Origin: Siphonodentalium dalli
Lineage: Eukaryota; Mollusca; Scaphopoda; Gadilida; Siphonodentaliidae
NCBI GenBank assembly: GCA_032622095.1
Contig: CP136061.1
Location: 120,786,754-120,850,753, forward strand
Reading direction: 5' to 3'
DNA: 64,000 bases
The first letter of the stretch is position 1. Each line of letters starts with the position of its first letter. The notes under the pieces are model-generated. The model searched no databases. It had not been told where the DNA came from and saw only the letters and a list, made by a program, of their open reading frames with translations. The position numbers were made by a program, and so were the translations under genes. This document shows positions 46,783 to 60,507 of this stretch, piece after piece.

Positions 46783-48882
46783 CAGAAAACAGAGAAAGTA
46801 CACGTTCTAATCTGGATACACTACTTGTATACTAAATGCGCAACAGTGTGTGCCAGAAAGTGGAATGTGATCTATACGGGCGTAGCCAGAGTAGATATTC
46901 ATGACATGATCTAACACGTTATCAAATACATTTTACCCACATAATAAACTTGAATGGGCCTCTCTTGACCCTGCTATTGCTACGTTCACAGACTAATAAA
47001 TCATTTAATAAATCATTTCCTGGTGACAGAATCTCTTGTTGACTCGTATCTGACGCAAACTTATTATTTTATACATTGAACCTACACGCGAACAGGTCGT
47101 GCAGTTCAGGGCAGAGATGCGCAATTTTTAACCCTTTCTATACTGAATGGACGGTTGTTGAACTTATTATCTGAACATTTCCTGAGGGAAAATCAATAAA
47201 CAAAGTCTTATCTGGTTTCCATGTTGTTCTTAGTGCAGATGTCCAAATGTGACGTCTATATGTAAGAAATATTATTTAATTCACTTGTCAACCCCGGGAT
47301 CCGTATCCGTGTCATGTATTTCTCGACGTTGACTTCTTCAATAAAAGCTGCTGTAATATAAGCTCAATTCACAGGAACATGTCGACAGGTGGGGCTATCT
47401 GGTGGGGGTATCACCACCAAATTGCCAACAGTTGGAAATTACATGTCTGTCAGTCAGTGATTTTCTTTCTTCTGTTACATTTTTAAATTGCCATCAGTTG
47501 GAAAACCCCAACTATAGTATGGGTTCTATGTTGACAATGCAGAAAGTTCGAAAATCGACCACCAGTTATATTATTCTAACACAAACTTGAATGTATTGAA
47601 TTATCAGGAAGTGGGGATTTGGATCTGGTTCAAGGGGGTGGAGATTCAGTTGGATTGATGATTATTTGGAAATAGTTCTGATGCGAACTGTTATTGGGCG
47701 TCTTAGTCTTACACCCACCAAAACAAATTGTTAAAACTATTCAACCGTTGGAAACTTCATGTCTGATACATTATCAGTCGGAATTTTATACCAAAATAGG
47801 TTGAAACTTTTGAGAATTAATTGGCCATCTTTAGGGAGTGTCTACATGCCAGCTTAACAGAAATCAACTTCAAAATTTGCGGTGACATTTTGTCAATATC
47901 TAGGTCGTCCATTGTCGATCTCTTATAGCATACACACAAAACATCACATTAAAAAATTTCAACCTAAGTTGAACGGGTAATACTAGAAAGGAACAACACA
48001 ATGCATTATAATGAAGATAGTATCGCATTACATGTATACTTATAATAAGTATGTTATGATATAATTATCCGAATGTCCATTTCGTAATATGATTGTTCAT
48101 GTCACTAACGAATCCTCACTGAGACCGCTGCCTGAGATAAAGTGTGCATCACTCCGCCAACAATAAATAACATTTGCATATGTTGTGCTTCTGAACCGCA
48201 CGCAAAACGTTCTTGTCGATGTGAGTGTGTATTTCATTCGCATATATCAACGTGTAACACAGACCATAATTATAACGTATCGTAAAGAATGCAATCTTAT
48301 AAAACGTGATGAATTCGGCCTTCGTGTCAAAAATATCTTAAGCATATATATTACGTGCCAAAATCCAGATAATTATCTTAAATGTGTTTTAGTAGAACCA
48401 CGTCTTGTAATGTGCTAAAAATTGTAATATTCTATCCAACTTCATGTGAAATATTAGGACAAATAATTCCTAGTAACATAACCTCTTGCTATCTGGTCTC
48501 TGACTCAAAATTATTTCACAATTCACTTTATCTGGAGCGTCTACACGAAAACATCACATTTACAACTTTCAACCAAACGCGAACAAGTAATACTAGAAAG
48601 GAACAACACAATGTATTATACTAAAGTATCATATTGACGATTCCCCATTTAACTTGAACCGGAAAAAGTGAGCATCAAATGTGAATGTGATGACGCGATA
48701 GTGTATACAGTACCGAGGTACCATGATACGTCAATACAGCACATATCCACGCGGGAACGGGTCTATTACTTTCCACAGGAATGCGTTACCACTATTACTT
48801 GCCATGTTCCGCATTGTTCATATATATGGTTAATGTAGACAAAATAAATCTAGAACATTTAGATGTGCTATGTGTGACTCAC

Positions 48883-48945
48883 CTGTTGTCCTTTTTCTCC
48901 TCGTCGTCCTCCTCGTCGTCCTCCGCGTCGTCCTCCTCGTCCGCC
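48883..48945 (-). CDS. Putative micro-exon, 63 nt, Arg/Gly repeat, copy 2
   Basis: Same sequence and splice sites as 7553-7615. Confidence 0.5.
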
Positions 48946-50480
48946 CTGGAAAATAGATATAGTATTCAATTTTGGAGACATAAAATAGCATTCGACGACT
49001 CCCGTTGACCGCTTGCATACTATAAACCGATGTGTGACATATCATTGGAAACGGACGCCTATAGATAATTTCATTATATACTTAATACTATCGGCTTGAG
49101 GTTTACATTCTTATGGAAGTTTGATCTAAAGAATGGGCTTTATTATCTCACTGACTTTGAAACCCTTTCCGCTAATATTCACTCTGTCATCTTCAAAATT
49201 AGAAGTTGCGAACATCATTTGGACCGGACGATGCATACCCATAGTCTGTCGCGTTGAATAATTTCGGTCGTGCGCTTCAGCATATCTTCTGAAGACAATC
49301 TTTAAAATATACCATCGTTCAGTTTCTAAAGTGTCGTATATCTTGCGTTTTTTTGGTGCGAAAGCACTTTTTAATATCTATAATTATATAACTTCATTTT
49401 ATTCTATGAGTCATTAGTGAGACTAATGACTTGGAGATGTTACTACAGTCAAATAGCATTCATCATTCCTCCGAAACTGCTCATTCTTCCTTGGAATAAT
49501 TATGTTATAATACAATTTTCCGAATGTCCATTTCGTAATATGATTGTTCCTATCAATAACGAACCCCCACTGGTATCGCTGCTGGAGATAAAGTGTGCAT
49601 CACTCCGCCAACAATAAATAGCATTTGCACAATTATATTGTGCTTATGAACCCCACGCAATGTTCTTGTCGGTATGGGTGTGTATCTCATTTGCATATAT
49701 CAACGTGTAGCAGACCAGAATTATAACGTATCGTAAAGAATGCGATATTATAAAACGTGATGAATTCGGCGTTCGTGTCAAGGCTATATTATGCATACAT
49801 ATATTACGTGCGAAAATCCAGATTATTATCTTAAAAGTGTTTTAGTAGAACCAAATATTTTAATTGGCTAAAAATTGTAATATTCTGTCGAACTTCATGG
49901 GAATTATTATGGCATATAATTCCTAGTAACATAACTTCCTGCTAGCTGGTCTCTGACTCAAAATGATCATCATAATTCACCTTATCTGAAAACATCCCGC
50001 TTACAACTTTCAACCTAACATGAACGAGTAATACTAGAAAGGAGCAACACAATGTATTATATCCCTATATATGAAAACTAATGTATAAGATTGACGATTC
50101 CCCATTTAACTTGAACCGGAAAAAGAGAACATAAAATGTGAAGGTGATAGTCTATACAGTACCAGGGTAACAAATCCGTCAAAACAGCAAATCTGCACGC
50201 AAGGGACGGGTCCATTATTTTGTAAATGAATGCATTGCCATTATTACTTGCCATGTTCCCCATTATTTATGTATATGTGTATATGTATATGTGTAGGATA
50301 TCTATTGGCTTTAATTGGATACTGAAATTTAACTCGAGATTTTCTATTTTGCAAATATGACTATCAACCAAATGTACTGGTAGATACCGTTACTATATCC
50401 GGAGATACACAGTTTTTTATGACAAGCGTAAAATTGGATTTTTGGAGGATACAACGTTTTAGAAACCCATCGACGACTTG

Positions 50481-50664
50481 AAATAACCGTTAGTATAACC
50501 CCACAATCATGAAATAACCGTTATTATAACCCCACCATTGTGAAATATCCGTTATTATAACCCAACCATCATGAAATAACCGTTATTATAACCCCACCAT
50601 CATGAAATAACCGTTATTATAACCGCACCATCATGGAATAACCGTTATTATAACCCCACCAATT
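50481..50664. repeat. Short minisatellite array, copy 2
   Basis: Same as 9151-9334. Confidence 0.9.
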
Positions 50665-51359
50665 ATTTTGTAATGAAACAGGGATTGATATGACAGAAAA
50701 TGTAATAAACACCAATCAGTCGGAACAAATAATCACACGTTCTATTCTTTTATGACATGTAAAATCTAAAAATATTCGAACAGGGGAGAACTTCTGCAGC
50801 CAAATGCATAATGTACATAAAAACAGTTGTTGTCTAACTAGAGATCGGAAATAATTTGTATGCAAGCAACACTGAGCAATAAGCTCGCACTCTAACTTGA
50901 CCAGCAAACGTTATGTCAACGAAAACTGTTAGTATCGGGCGACACTCCTTTAGTAGTTTAAAGACTAAACGCACATTTTTACTAAAATCCTGTATAATTC
51001 AATGCAGATTTACTGAAATTTCTTTTTGTAATGCAATATAGGTGACTTATCCCGGTGTCCAGTGGTGAAGTATGGACTTGGCCGTGTGGGAACAAGATGA
51101 GTCCAGTGTCTGATAAATTTTATTCAAGAACGTAATTCTGCCGGTATGCACAATAGATAAGTTCACAGATGTGTTTGTGGTTTCAAGGTTTAAGTGATAG
51201 TGAGTGTTTCTTTCAGAAATCGGTATAGTTATACCAGGAATTGGGGTTTCTCGTGGCCAGATAAGGTCTGCTGCAACAAGATACCCATGTGCATATCATA
51301 TCTCAAACAATGCTTACCAGATTATGATACCGATCCGATTATCCCTCGATTATATACAA

Positions 51360-52134
51360 CTAGAAGGTGACCCGACTTCTTCCGGCTTTGACCTTGAATT
51401 GACCATTTTGAAGGTCAAGGTCAGGTGGGGTCAAACACCAACACCCCAAAAATGGTGGAAATCGCCCCAGCGGATATCGGGAAATCGGCCCAGCGGATAC
51501 CGAGATACCCTATGCATCAAATTTCGTCCGTACAAATCCGCCAGTTTAACCCGATTTGATTTCCACTCAAGTATATAAACGCGCCTCATATACACACGCT
51601 CATTAATTATCAAGTTTCAACGTAAAGATAAATTACTATCGGTGCCCGAGATATCGCCAAGACGTCTGAAACAGTCAAATGCATCGGCCGGTTAAGCGTT
51701 AACGTGATCTAACGTTATGACCTCTAACGACGTCATAGAAGTTACGCATTGTTTTTATCCTGATGGAAGATAGTACCACTTCTTCTTGATAATTGAGGCA
51801 GATAACTAAAACGGATACATACGCATTATATATCGTTGGAAAGAGGAAACACGAAAGAATTCTCAAAGTGTCATTATTATGACTGGCATTTTATTATTCG
51901 CGCTGTTTCGAATCGATTTGTAAGCACCGAACTCAAATGAAAGTCCCGTAACACAGCGTAAAAACAGATTTGACCTCGGCACGTGAAAAGTTGACATCGG
52001 ATCTGAAAATCAATTAGGCCTATGCCACTTCCCGACCGATAGTACCCTCACATACGAAGTTTCATCGAAATCGGGTCGGCCGTTTTCGAGTTCATCGCGA
52101 ACACACAGACAGACACACCCTCCATCCCTCACAC

Positions 52135-52169
<35 letters not shown>

Positions 52170-52552
52170 CACCCTCCCTCTCTCTCACACACCAAATTTC
52201 AAGTCGATAGCTCCACCCGTTTCCTAGATCTCGTCTGCGCATGCGCGAAGCTGGCGTCGCACGGGCTCGGCGACCCGATAAAATTCGTATCCGGGGCAAG
52301 ATACATTCACATAGCAAATTTCAAGTCGATAGATCCACCCGTTTCCGAGATCTCGTCTGCGCATGCGCGAAGCGGGCGCCGCACGGGCTCGCCAATACGA
52401 CAACGACGACCGCCTGGTCAAACTACACACACTTACCAAGTTTCGTCCCGATCGGTCGAGAATCGTAGATTTGTATTAATGACATACATACAGACAGACA
52501 GACAGACAGACAGACAGATAGACAGACAGAGGTCTTCAAAATATATATGAGA
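51360..52552. mobile_element. ~1.2 kb microsatellite-bearing insertion, copy 2
   Basis: Same as 10030-11234 with shorter CA and CAGA runs. Confidence 0.55.
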
Positions 52553-52937
52553 TGAGTACGGCCAGTCATACACAATTAAGGATATGATCTTGTTAATTAT
52601 GTTTGTATGCTCGTAAACTGCTCTATATATTTATTCTGCGTCACGTGCTTACCACTCAAAATGTGGTTTGATGCTTATTCCTATAACTCAAATATTCTCT
52701 CACTAATTTAATGCAATGAATATAATCGTTCTTTTTTCGGGTGGTAACTGGAAAATATGGTCCCGAAGTTTGACTAATTTTGTATAGAATTTCATCTGCG
52801 ATTTAATGTAATACATTATACAATTGTTCTCTATTAGTAGCACATATGTAGGCGGCATTGTTGCTATACGATTGAATAATGTGCGCAGCAGGACTGAATC
52901 CCATTCCTTTAGCTCCTACATGCAGGTATACACTTAC

Positions 52938-52988
52938 TTCTCCTCCTTCTCCACTTTGTCCATCTCCTTTTCCTCCTCGTGAACCATC
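52938..52988 (-). CDS. Putative micro-exon, 51 nt (DGSRGGKGDGQSGEGGE), copy 2
   Basis: Same sequence and splice sites as 11620-11670. Confidence 0.55.
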
Positions 52989-54069
52989 CTGGAAACAGAG
53001 AGTAAACGTTCTAGTATTGGCAAACTACGTGTATACTAAGTGCGCAACAGTGTGTGCGAGATGTTTGTATGCATCCGAATTAAGTTGTATGTAAACGATC
53101 GTGAGCAATAAACTCACACTCTAACTTGACCTGCAAACGTTATGTCAACGAAAACTATTAGCATGGGGCGACATCTTTTACTAGTTTAAAGACACGGGCG
53201 GCGTTATGTTTGTGGTTTCAATTTTTAAGCGAGACTGAGCGTTTCTCTCAGAAACCGGTATAGTTGTATTAGGAATTGGGGTATCACGTGGCCAGATAAG
53301 GTCTGCAGCACCAATATACCCGTGTGCATATCATATATCAAACAATGTTTACCAGATTATCCGATTATCCCTCGATTGTATACAATGGGTACAGCCCGTC
53401 ATACACAATTAACGATATGATCTTGTTAATTATGTTTGTATGCTCGTAAACTGCTCTATATATTTATTCTACGTCACGTGCTTACCACTACACTTAACCA
53501 TATCATTACAATCACTGCATTGGAACGGAACCTTTATCCTAGACCACGGAATCACAGCAAACTTTAACTATCTTATGTACTATCGGGCGATATTAATGTG
53601 ACAGAAAATTTAATAAACACCAATCAGTCGGCCGAATCATTAGGAAATTATAAGCACACTTTCTACTCTTTTATGACAGGTAAAATATATAAATATTCAC
53701 ACAGGAAGGAACATCAGGTTTGGAATGGTTTACTTGCCCAATAATGGCGTTCTCGAAATGTGGTTTGATGCTTAATCCTATAACTCAGATGTTCTTCTCG
53801 TCTGATTTTCCTGATGCCAGTGTGTTACATGAACTAATTTAATGCAATGAATATAATTATTGTTCTTTTTAGGGTGGTAAGCGGAAAACGTGGTCCGTAA
53901 ATTTGACTGACTTTGTATAGAATTTCATACGAGATTTCATGTTCTTATAAAACTTTCTATTAGTAACGCATACATGTATGTACATGTACGAGACATTGTT
54001 ATACGATTGAATACCGTTCACTGTAAATACGGAGTCCCATTCGTTTAGCTCTCAATTGTATACACTTAC

Positions 54070-54096
54070 TTCTCCTTCTGGCATTGGGTCACCTCC
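54070..54096 (-). CDS. Putative micro-exon, 27 nt (GGDPMPEGE), copy 2
   Basis: Same as 12752-12778. Confidence 0.55.
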
Positions 54097-54324
54097 CTGG
54101 AAACAGAGAAAGTAAACGTTCTAATCTCGGTAAGCAACGTGTATGCTAAATGCGCAACACTGGGTGCGAGATGGTGTATGGACCGGAAATAATTTGTATG
54201 CAAATGATAATGAGCAATATGCTCGCACTCTAACTTGACCAGCAAACGTTATGTCAACAAAAAATGTTAGTATCGGGCGACACTGCTTTACTAGTTTACG
54301 GACCAACCTTTATCCTAGACCGCG

Positions 54325-54457
54325 GATACACGCCGCAGATATAGAAACATTCAAAGCGGCACTCACTAGGAGAGAAAAATAAATGCGCTCTCTCCGCCGT
54401 CCCATAAAAGCCAAACTGGTTACTGGGACGTACAGTTACAGATACAGACAGATACAC
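54325..54457 (+). mobile_element. Tiny LINE insertion, copy 2
   Basis: Same as 13007-13139, GATACAC at both ends. Confidence 0.6.
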
Positions 54458-54977
54458 AACAAACTTAAACTATCTATCAGATGTATACTCTCGGCCATGA
54501 TTAATTCTACAGAACATTTAATAAACACCAATCAGTCGGCCGAATCATTAGGAAATTATAAGCACACTTTCTACTCTTTTATGACAGGTAAAATATATAA
54601 ATATTCACACAGGAAGGAACATCAGGTTTGGAATGGTGTACTTGCCCAATAATGGCGTTCTCGAAATGTGGTTTGATGCTTAATCCTATAACTCAGATGT
54701 TCTTCTTGTCTGATTTTCCTGATGCCAGTGTGTTACATGAACTAATTTAATGCAATGAATATAATTATTGTTCTTTTTAGGGTGGTAAGCGGAAAACGTG
54801 GTCCGTAAATTTGACTGACTTTGTATAGAATTTCATACGAGATTTCATGTTCTTATAAAACTTTCTATTAGTAACGCATACATGTATGTACATGTACGAG
54901 ACATTGTTATACGATTGAATACCGTTCACTGTAAATACGGAGTCCCATTCGTTTAGCTCTCAATTGTATACACTTAC

Positions 54978-55004
54978 TTCTCCTTCTGGCATTGGGTCAC
55001 CTCC
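54978..55004 (-). CDS. Putative micro-exon, 27 nt (GGDPMPEGE), copy 2
   Basis: Same as 13660-13686. Confidence 0.55.
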
Positions 55005-55232
55005 CTGGAAACAGAGAAAGTAAACGTTCTAATCTCGGTAAGCAACGTGTATGCTAAATGCGCAACACTGGGTGCGAGATGGTGTATGGACCGGAAATAA
55101 TTTGTATGCAAATGATAATGAGCAATATGCTCGCACTCTAACTTGACCAGCAAACGTTTTGTCAACAAAAAATGTTAGTATCGGGCGACACTGCTTTACT
55201 AGTTTACGGACCAACCTTTATCCTAGACCACG

Positions 55233-55365
55233 GATACACGCCGCAGATATAGAAACATTCAAAGCGGCACTCACTAGGAGAGAAAAATAAATGCGCTCTC
55301 TCCGCCGTCCCATAAAAGCCAAACTGGTTACTGGGACGTACAGTTACAGATACAGACAGATACAC
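55233..55365 (+). mobile_element. Tiny LINE insertion, copy 2, second tandem unit
   Basis: Same as 13915-14047. Confidence 0.6.
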
Positions 55366-55887
55366 AACAAACTTAAACTATCTATCAGATGTATACTCTC
55401 GGCCATGATTAATTCTACAGAACATTTAATAAACACCAATCAGTCGGCCGAATCATTAGGAAATTATAAGCACACTTTCTACTCTTTTATGACAGGTAAA
55501 ATATATAAATATTCACACAGGAAGGAACATCAGGTTTGGAATGGTTTACTTGCCCAATAATGGCGTTCTCGAAATGTGGTTTGATGCTTAATCCTATAAC
55601 TCAGACGTTCTTCTCGTCTGATTTTCCTGATGTCAGTGTGTTACATGAACTAATTTAATGCAATGAATATAATTGTTCTTCTTTTTAGGGTGGTAAGCGG
55701 AAAACGTGGTCCGTAAATTTGACTGACTTTGTATAGAATTTCATACGAGATTTAATTTTCTTATAAAACTGTTTCTATTAGTAACGCATACATGTATGTA
55801 CATGTACGCGACATTGTTATACGATTGAATACCGTTCACTGTAAATACGGAGTCCCATTCGTTTAGCTCTCAATTGTATACACTTAC

Positions 55888-55941
55888 TTCTCCTTCTGGC
55901 ATTGGGTCACCTCCAGGGCCTTCTGGCATTGGGTCACCTCC
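55888..55941 (-). CDS. Putative micro-exon, 54 nt, doubled unit, copy 2
   Basis: Same as 14570-14623. Confidence 0.55.
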
Positions 55942-56308
55942 CTGGAAACAGAGAACGGTTGTTATGAGTGCTTTATACGTATAAAAGGCAAAGACCAATG
56001 GAATCCTCGGAACATGTCAAAATTAAAATGCCGTATCGCACGACTTACTAATTATCATCTCTAATATGTCGTATAAAACTTATGTTTGTATCATCAACAA
56101 GGAGAGTTATGAACATGAACGTTTATCTTTTATAATATATGTGATATATATCACCAACAACCAAAGGTATTGGTAGATACCCGTATACTATTCCCAGAGA
56201 TAACCAGTGTTTTATGTCTAGTATAATATTTGTTATAGAATGTTTGGATAATACGATTTTTTAGAAGACCACGCATGCAAAGTTATGGTATGAGGTATAT
56301 GTAGCTTG

Positions 56309-56810
56309 TTAAAGGTACGGTTGGCCTTGGCGGTGGGTATCCTGTGAAAATATTTCTACCCGTCAAAAACCGCCACAAACAGAAAGAACAACAAAATTTA
56401 GACAGACTTTGTCCGTATACAAATAAGAAATATCGCATAAACAGTATGTTATTGTCATATCTTTGACCATTGTTATGTAAACAAAAGCATAAAAAGTTAC
56501 TTTTCTGGTGTTTGTTTATATTATGATTGTAAACATAAAGAGCGTTCTTTGTTGGTGAATTCCTGATATGGAACGAATAAAGAGCGTTTATGCCATTGTG
56601 TGTGATTAGTCAGCAGCATTGTGCTGTCTTCTGTAACACAATCAGGCTCTTGCTTAGGCAAAAATATAGTAAATCTTTATGATAACATGCCGTTTACGCG
56701 ATGGTCATGGTATATATGAACGAAACTGTATGCGTTTTAATGTTTTTCTGTTTACGGTGATTGGAACAAATATGAATATTTTCGACAACTAAGGCCTCAC
56801 GTGCCTTTAA
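56309..56810. mobile_element. TTAA-ended element, copy 2
   Basis: Same as 14991-15492. Confidence 0.65.
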
Positions 56811-56966
56811 GGCTACGAACGCAGCGTTTGATGTTTGATAGCTGAGCGCACGGGATTCGACCGCATGATGTTACGATTCGATCACGGTATCTACTGGAAC
56901 ACCGCGTCAGTATATGGTGGGTCAGAAACGGAGTTTCGTAGCCACTTATATTTGAAATCGACTTAC

Positions 56967-56987
56967 CTTTGGTGGTGGTCCCTCAGG
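56967..56987 (-). CDS. Putative micro-exon, 21 nt (PEGPPPK), copy 2
   Basis: Same as 15649-15669. Confidence 0.55.
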
Positions 56988-57752
56988 CTGGAAGTGAAGA
57001 AGTTATACGTTATGATGGATGTATATGCAATAATGAATAATTATACAACGGTTTTTATGAGTGCTGTATACGTATGGACATATGCCATGTGTAAACAATT
57101 GATGAGCACAGAACTTCCACATTGAGACTAAATTCACACAACTAGCAATTAGTAACATTGACTTTTGGAACACGAACGTTTATCTGGTATATATCTGATA
57201 TCTGTCATATATGTGACCATGGAGAAGTTATACGTTATGCTCGACATAAAAATAATAATGCACAATTATATATATACTTGTCAGTCAGCCTTAGAGGTAT
57301 AGATGAATTTTGATGCAGTTTGTAGCTCATGCCTCACCGTTTACCACACAACTATTATTTGTATATTGTTTGTACAAAAAGTGATTAAAGCAGTCGCGGG
57401 TTTGTCAGGTTTCGAATGGTTTACTTGCCCAATAATGGCGTTCTCGAAATGTGGTTTGATGCTTAATCCTATAACACAGACGTTCTTCTCGTCTGATTTT
57501 CCTGATGCCAGTGTGAACTAATTTAATGCAATGAATATAATTGTTCTTCTTTTCAGGATGGTAAGCGTAAATCATGGTCCGGAAATTTGACTGACTTTGT
57601 ATAAAATTTCAAACGAGATTTAATTTTCTTATAAAACTGTTTCTATTAGTAACGCGTAAATGCATGTACATGTACGCGACATTGTTATACGATTGAATAC
57701 CGTAGTATATTACGGAGTCCCATTCGTTTAGCTCTCACATGTATACACTTAC

Positions 57753-57776
57753 CTTTCCTTCTGGCTTCTCACCTTC
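57753..57776 (-). CDS. Putative micro-exon, 24 nt (EGEKPEGK), copy 2
   Basis: Same as 16435-16458. Confidence 0.55.
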
Positions 57777-59047
57777 CTGGAAACAGAGAAAGTAAACGTT
57801 CTAATCTCGGTAAGCAACGTGTATGCTAAATGCGCAACACTGGGTGCGAGATGGTGTATGAACCGGAAATAATTTGTATGCAAATGATAATGAGCAATAT
57901 GATCGCACTCTAACTTGACCAGCAAACGTTATGTCAACAAAAAATGTTAGTATCGGGCGACACTGCTTTACTAGTTTACGGACCAACCTTAATCCTAGAC
58001 CACGGATTCACAACAAACTTAAACTATCTATCTGATGTATACTCTCGGCCATGATTAATTCTACAGAACATTTAATAAACACCAATCAGTCGGCCGAATC
58101 ATTAGGAAATTATAAGCACACTTTCTACTCTTTTATGACAGGTAAAATATATAAATATTCACACAGGAAGGAACATCAGGTTTGGAATGGTTTACTTGCC
58201 CAATAATGGCGTTCTCGAAATGTGGTTTGATGCTTAATCCTATAACTCAGTAAACGTTCTAATCTTGGTAAACAACGTATATACTAAATACGCAGCAGTG
58301 GGTGCGAGATGGTGTATGAACCGGAAATAATTTGTATGCAATCGATCCTAAGCAATAAGCTCGCACTCTAACTTGACCAGCAAACGTTATGTCACCGAAA
58401 ACTGTTAGTATCGGGCGACACTCCTATACTAGTTTAAGGGCTAAACGCACGTATTTACTAAAAATCCTGTATAATTCAATGCAGATTTACTGAAATTTCT
58501 TTTTGTAATACAACACAGGTGACTTATCCCATTGTCCAGTGATGAAGTATGGATTTGGCCGTGTGTGAACAGGACGAGTCCATTGTCTGATAACTTTTAT
58601 TCAAGAAAGTAATTCTGCCGGTATGCACAATATATAAGTTCACAGATGTGTTTGTGGTTTCATGGTTTAAGTGATAGTGAGTGTTTCTTTCAGAAATCGG
58701 TATAGTTCTACCAGGAATTGGGGTTTCTCGTGGCCAGATAAGGTCTGCTGCACCAAGATACCCATGTGCATATCGTATCTCAAACAATGTTTATTAGATT
58801 ATGATACCGATCCGATTAACCCTCGATTATATACAATGAGTGCGGCCAGTCATACACAATTAAAGATATGATCTTGTTAATTATGTTTGTATGCTCGTAA
58901 ACTGCTCTATATATTTATTCTACGTCACGTGCTTACCACTACACTTATTTAACCCTATCATTACAATCACTGCATGGGAACGGAACCTTTATCCTAGACC
59001 ACGGAATCACAGCAAACTTTAACTATCTTATGTACTATCGGGCGATA

Positions 59048-60507
59048 TTAAAGGCACGTGCGGCCTTAATTATCGAAAATATTCATATTTGTTCCAAACA
59101 CCGTAAACAGAAAAACATTAAAACGCATACAGATCCGTTCATATATATATACCATGACCATCGCGTAAACAGCATGTTATCATAAAGGCCTACTATATTT
59201 TACCTAAGCAAGAGCCTGATAATGTTACAGAAGGCAGCACAATGCTACTGGCTAATCACACATAATTGGCATAAACGCTCTTTATTAGTTCCATATCAGG
59301 TATTCACCAACAAAGAACGCTCTTTATTATTTACCATCATAATATAAACAAACACAAGAAAAGTAACTTTTTATGCTTTTGCTTACATAACAATGGTCAA
59401 ACATATGACCATAACATACTGTTTATGCGATTTATCTTATTTGTATACGGACAAAGTCTTTTATACGGCTGTGAGGTATGGGGTACGGGTGATAACTCTA
59501 TGATTGAACGAGTACATCTTAAATTCTGCAAACTGATTCTACATCTGAAACCCTCAACGCCCAGTTATATGGTGTATGGGGAATTGGGAAGACAGCCCTT
59601 ACATGTGAAAATCAAATTTCGAATAGTGAAATTCTGGATGAAATTATTAGCAGGTAAATGTAACCGATTGAGTAGTCAATTATACGATTTAATGTATTCA
59701 CTTTCAGATGAAAAAATACATGAATTTTCATGGCTTAAATCGCTCCGAGCAATTTGAGATAATACTGGTTTATCATATGTATGGTTATACCAAAGAAACG
59801 GTTTAGACGATAAACACGTAGAATCCACATTAAAGCGAAAGCTGAGCGACCAATTTAGACAAGAATGGTACGCCTCGATGGAATCATCGTCAAAGGGTCG
59901 TGCCTATAAACTTATAAAAGATAAATTTACAATGGAAAATTATCTAGGCTCATTGAACCACAAAGATATTTATACATTAGCAAGGTTTAGAACCGCGAAT
60001 CATTTCCTGCCAGTGGAAATTGGTCGTTGGAACAACACATCGTACGTTAATCGGAAATGCACTTTTTGAATGAATACCATGTTATTTTTGAATGCGAGTT
60101 TTTTGCCCGTGAAAGACATCTTTATTTACCAAAATCATATGTCAGAAATCACAATGAAAAGAAATTCAAAATTCTGTTAGCTAATAGTAAGACACATATT
60201 ATGAGAAAGTTATGTAAGTTTATCCGACTTATTAATGAAACTGCAAACTGCTCTCCTGGATAACTTAATCATTGCACTCCACGTCACTTTCTTTTCTATT
60301 TCAAAACTATTGTTGTGTACTGACCGTTATACTTATGATTATATATATTCTAATACCATTACATGTATATATCACTTATGTATGTACAATGGTGAATGAA
60401 TAAAGACTATATATATACATTTTGATGTTCTTTCTGTTTGTGGCGGTTTTTAACGGGTGGAGATATTTTCACAGGATACCCATCGCCAAGGCCAACCGTG
60501 TCTTCAA
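59048..60507. mobile_element. TTAA element with nested LINE piece, copy 2
   Basis: Same as 17730-19189. Confidence 0.65.
59433..60263 (+). pseudogene. Degenerate LINE ORF2 C-terminal part, copy 2
   Basis: Same stops and frame change as 18115-18945. Confidence 0.75.

Larger units (their letters stand above)
53601..55944. repeat. 908 bp tandem exon-bearing module, copy 2
   Basis: Same as 12283-14626, with exons at 54070, 54978 and 55888. Confidence 0.9.
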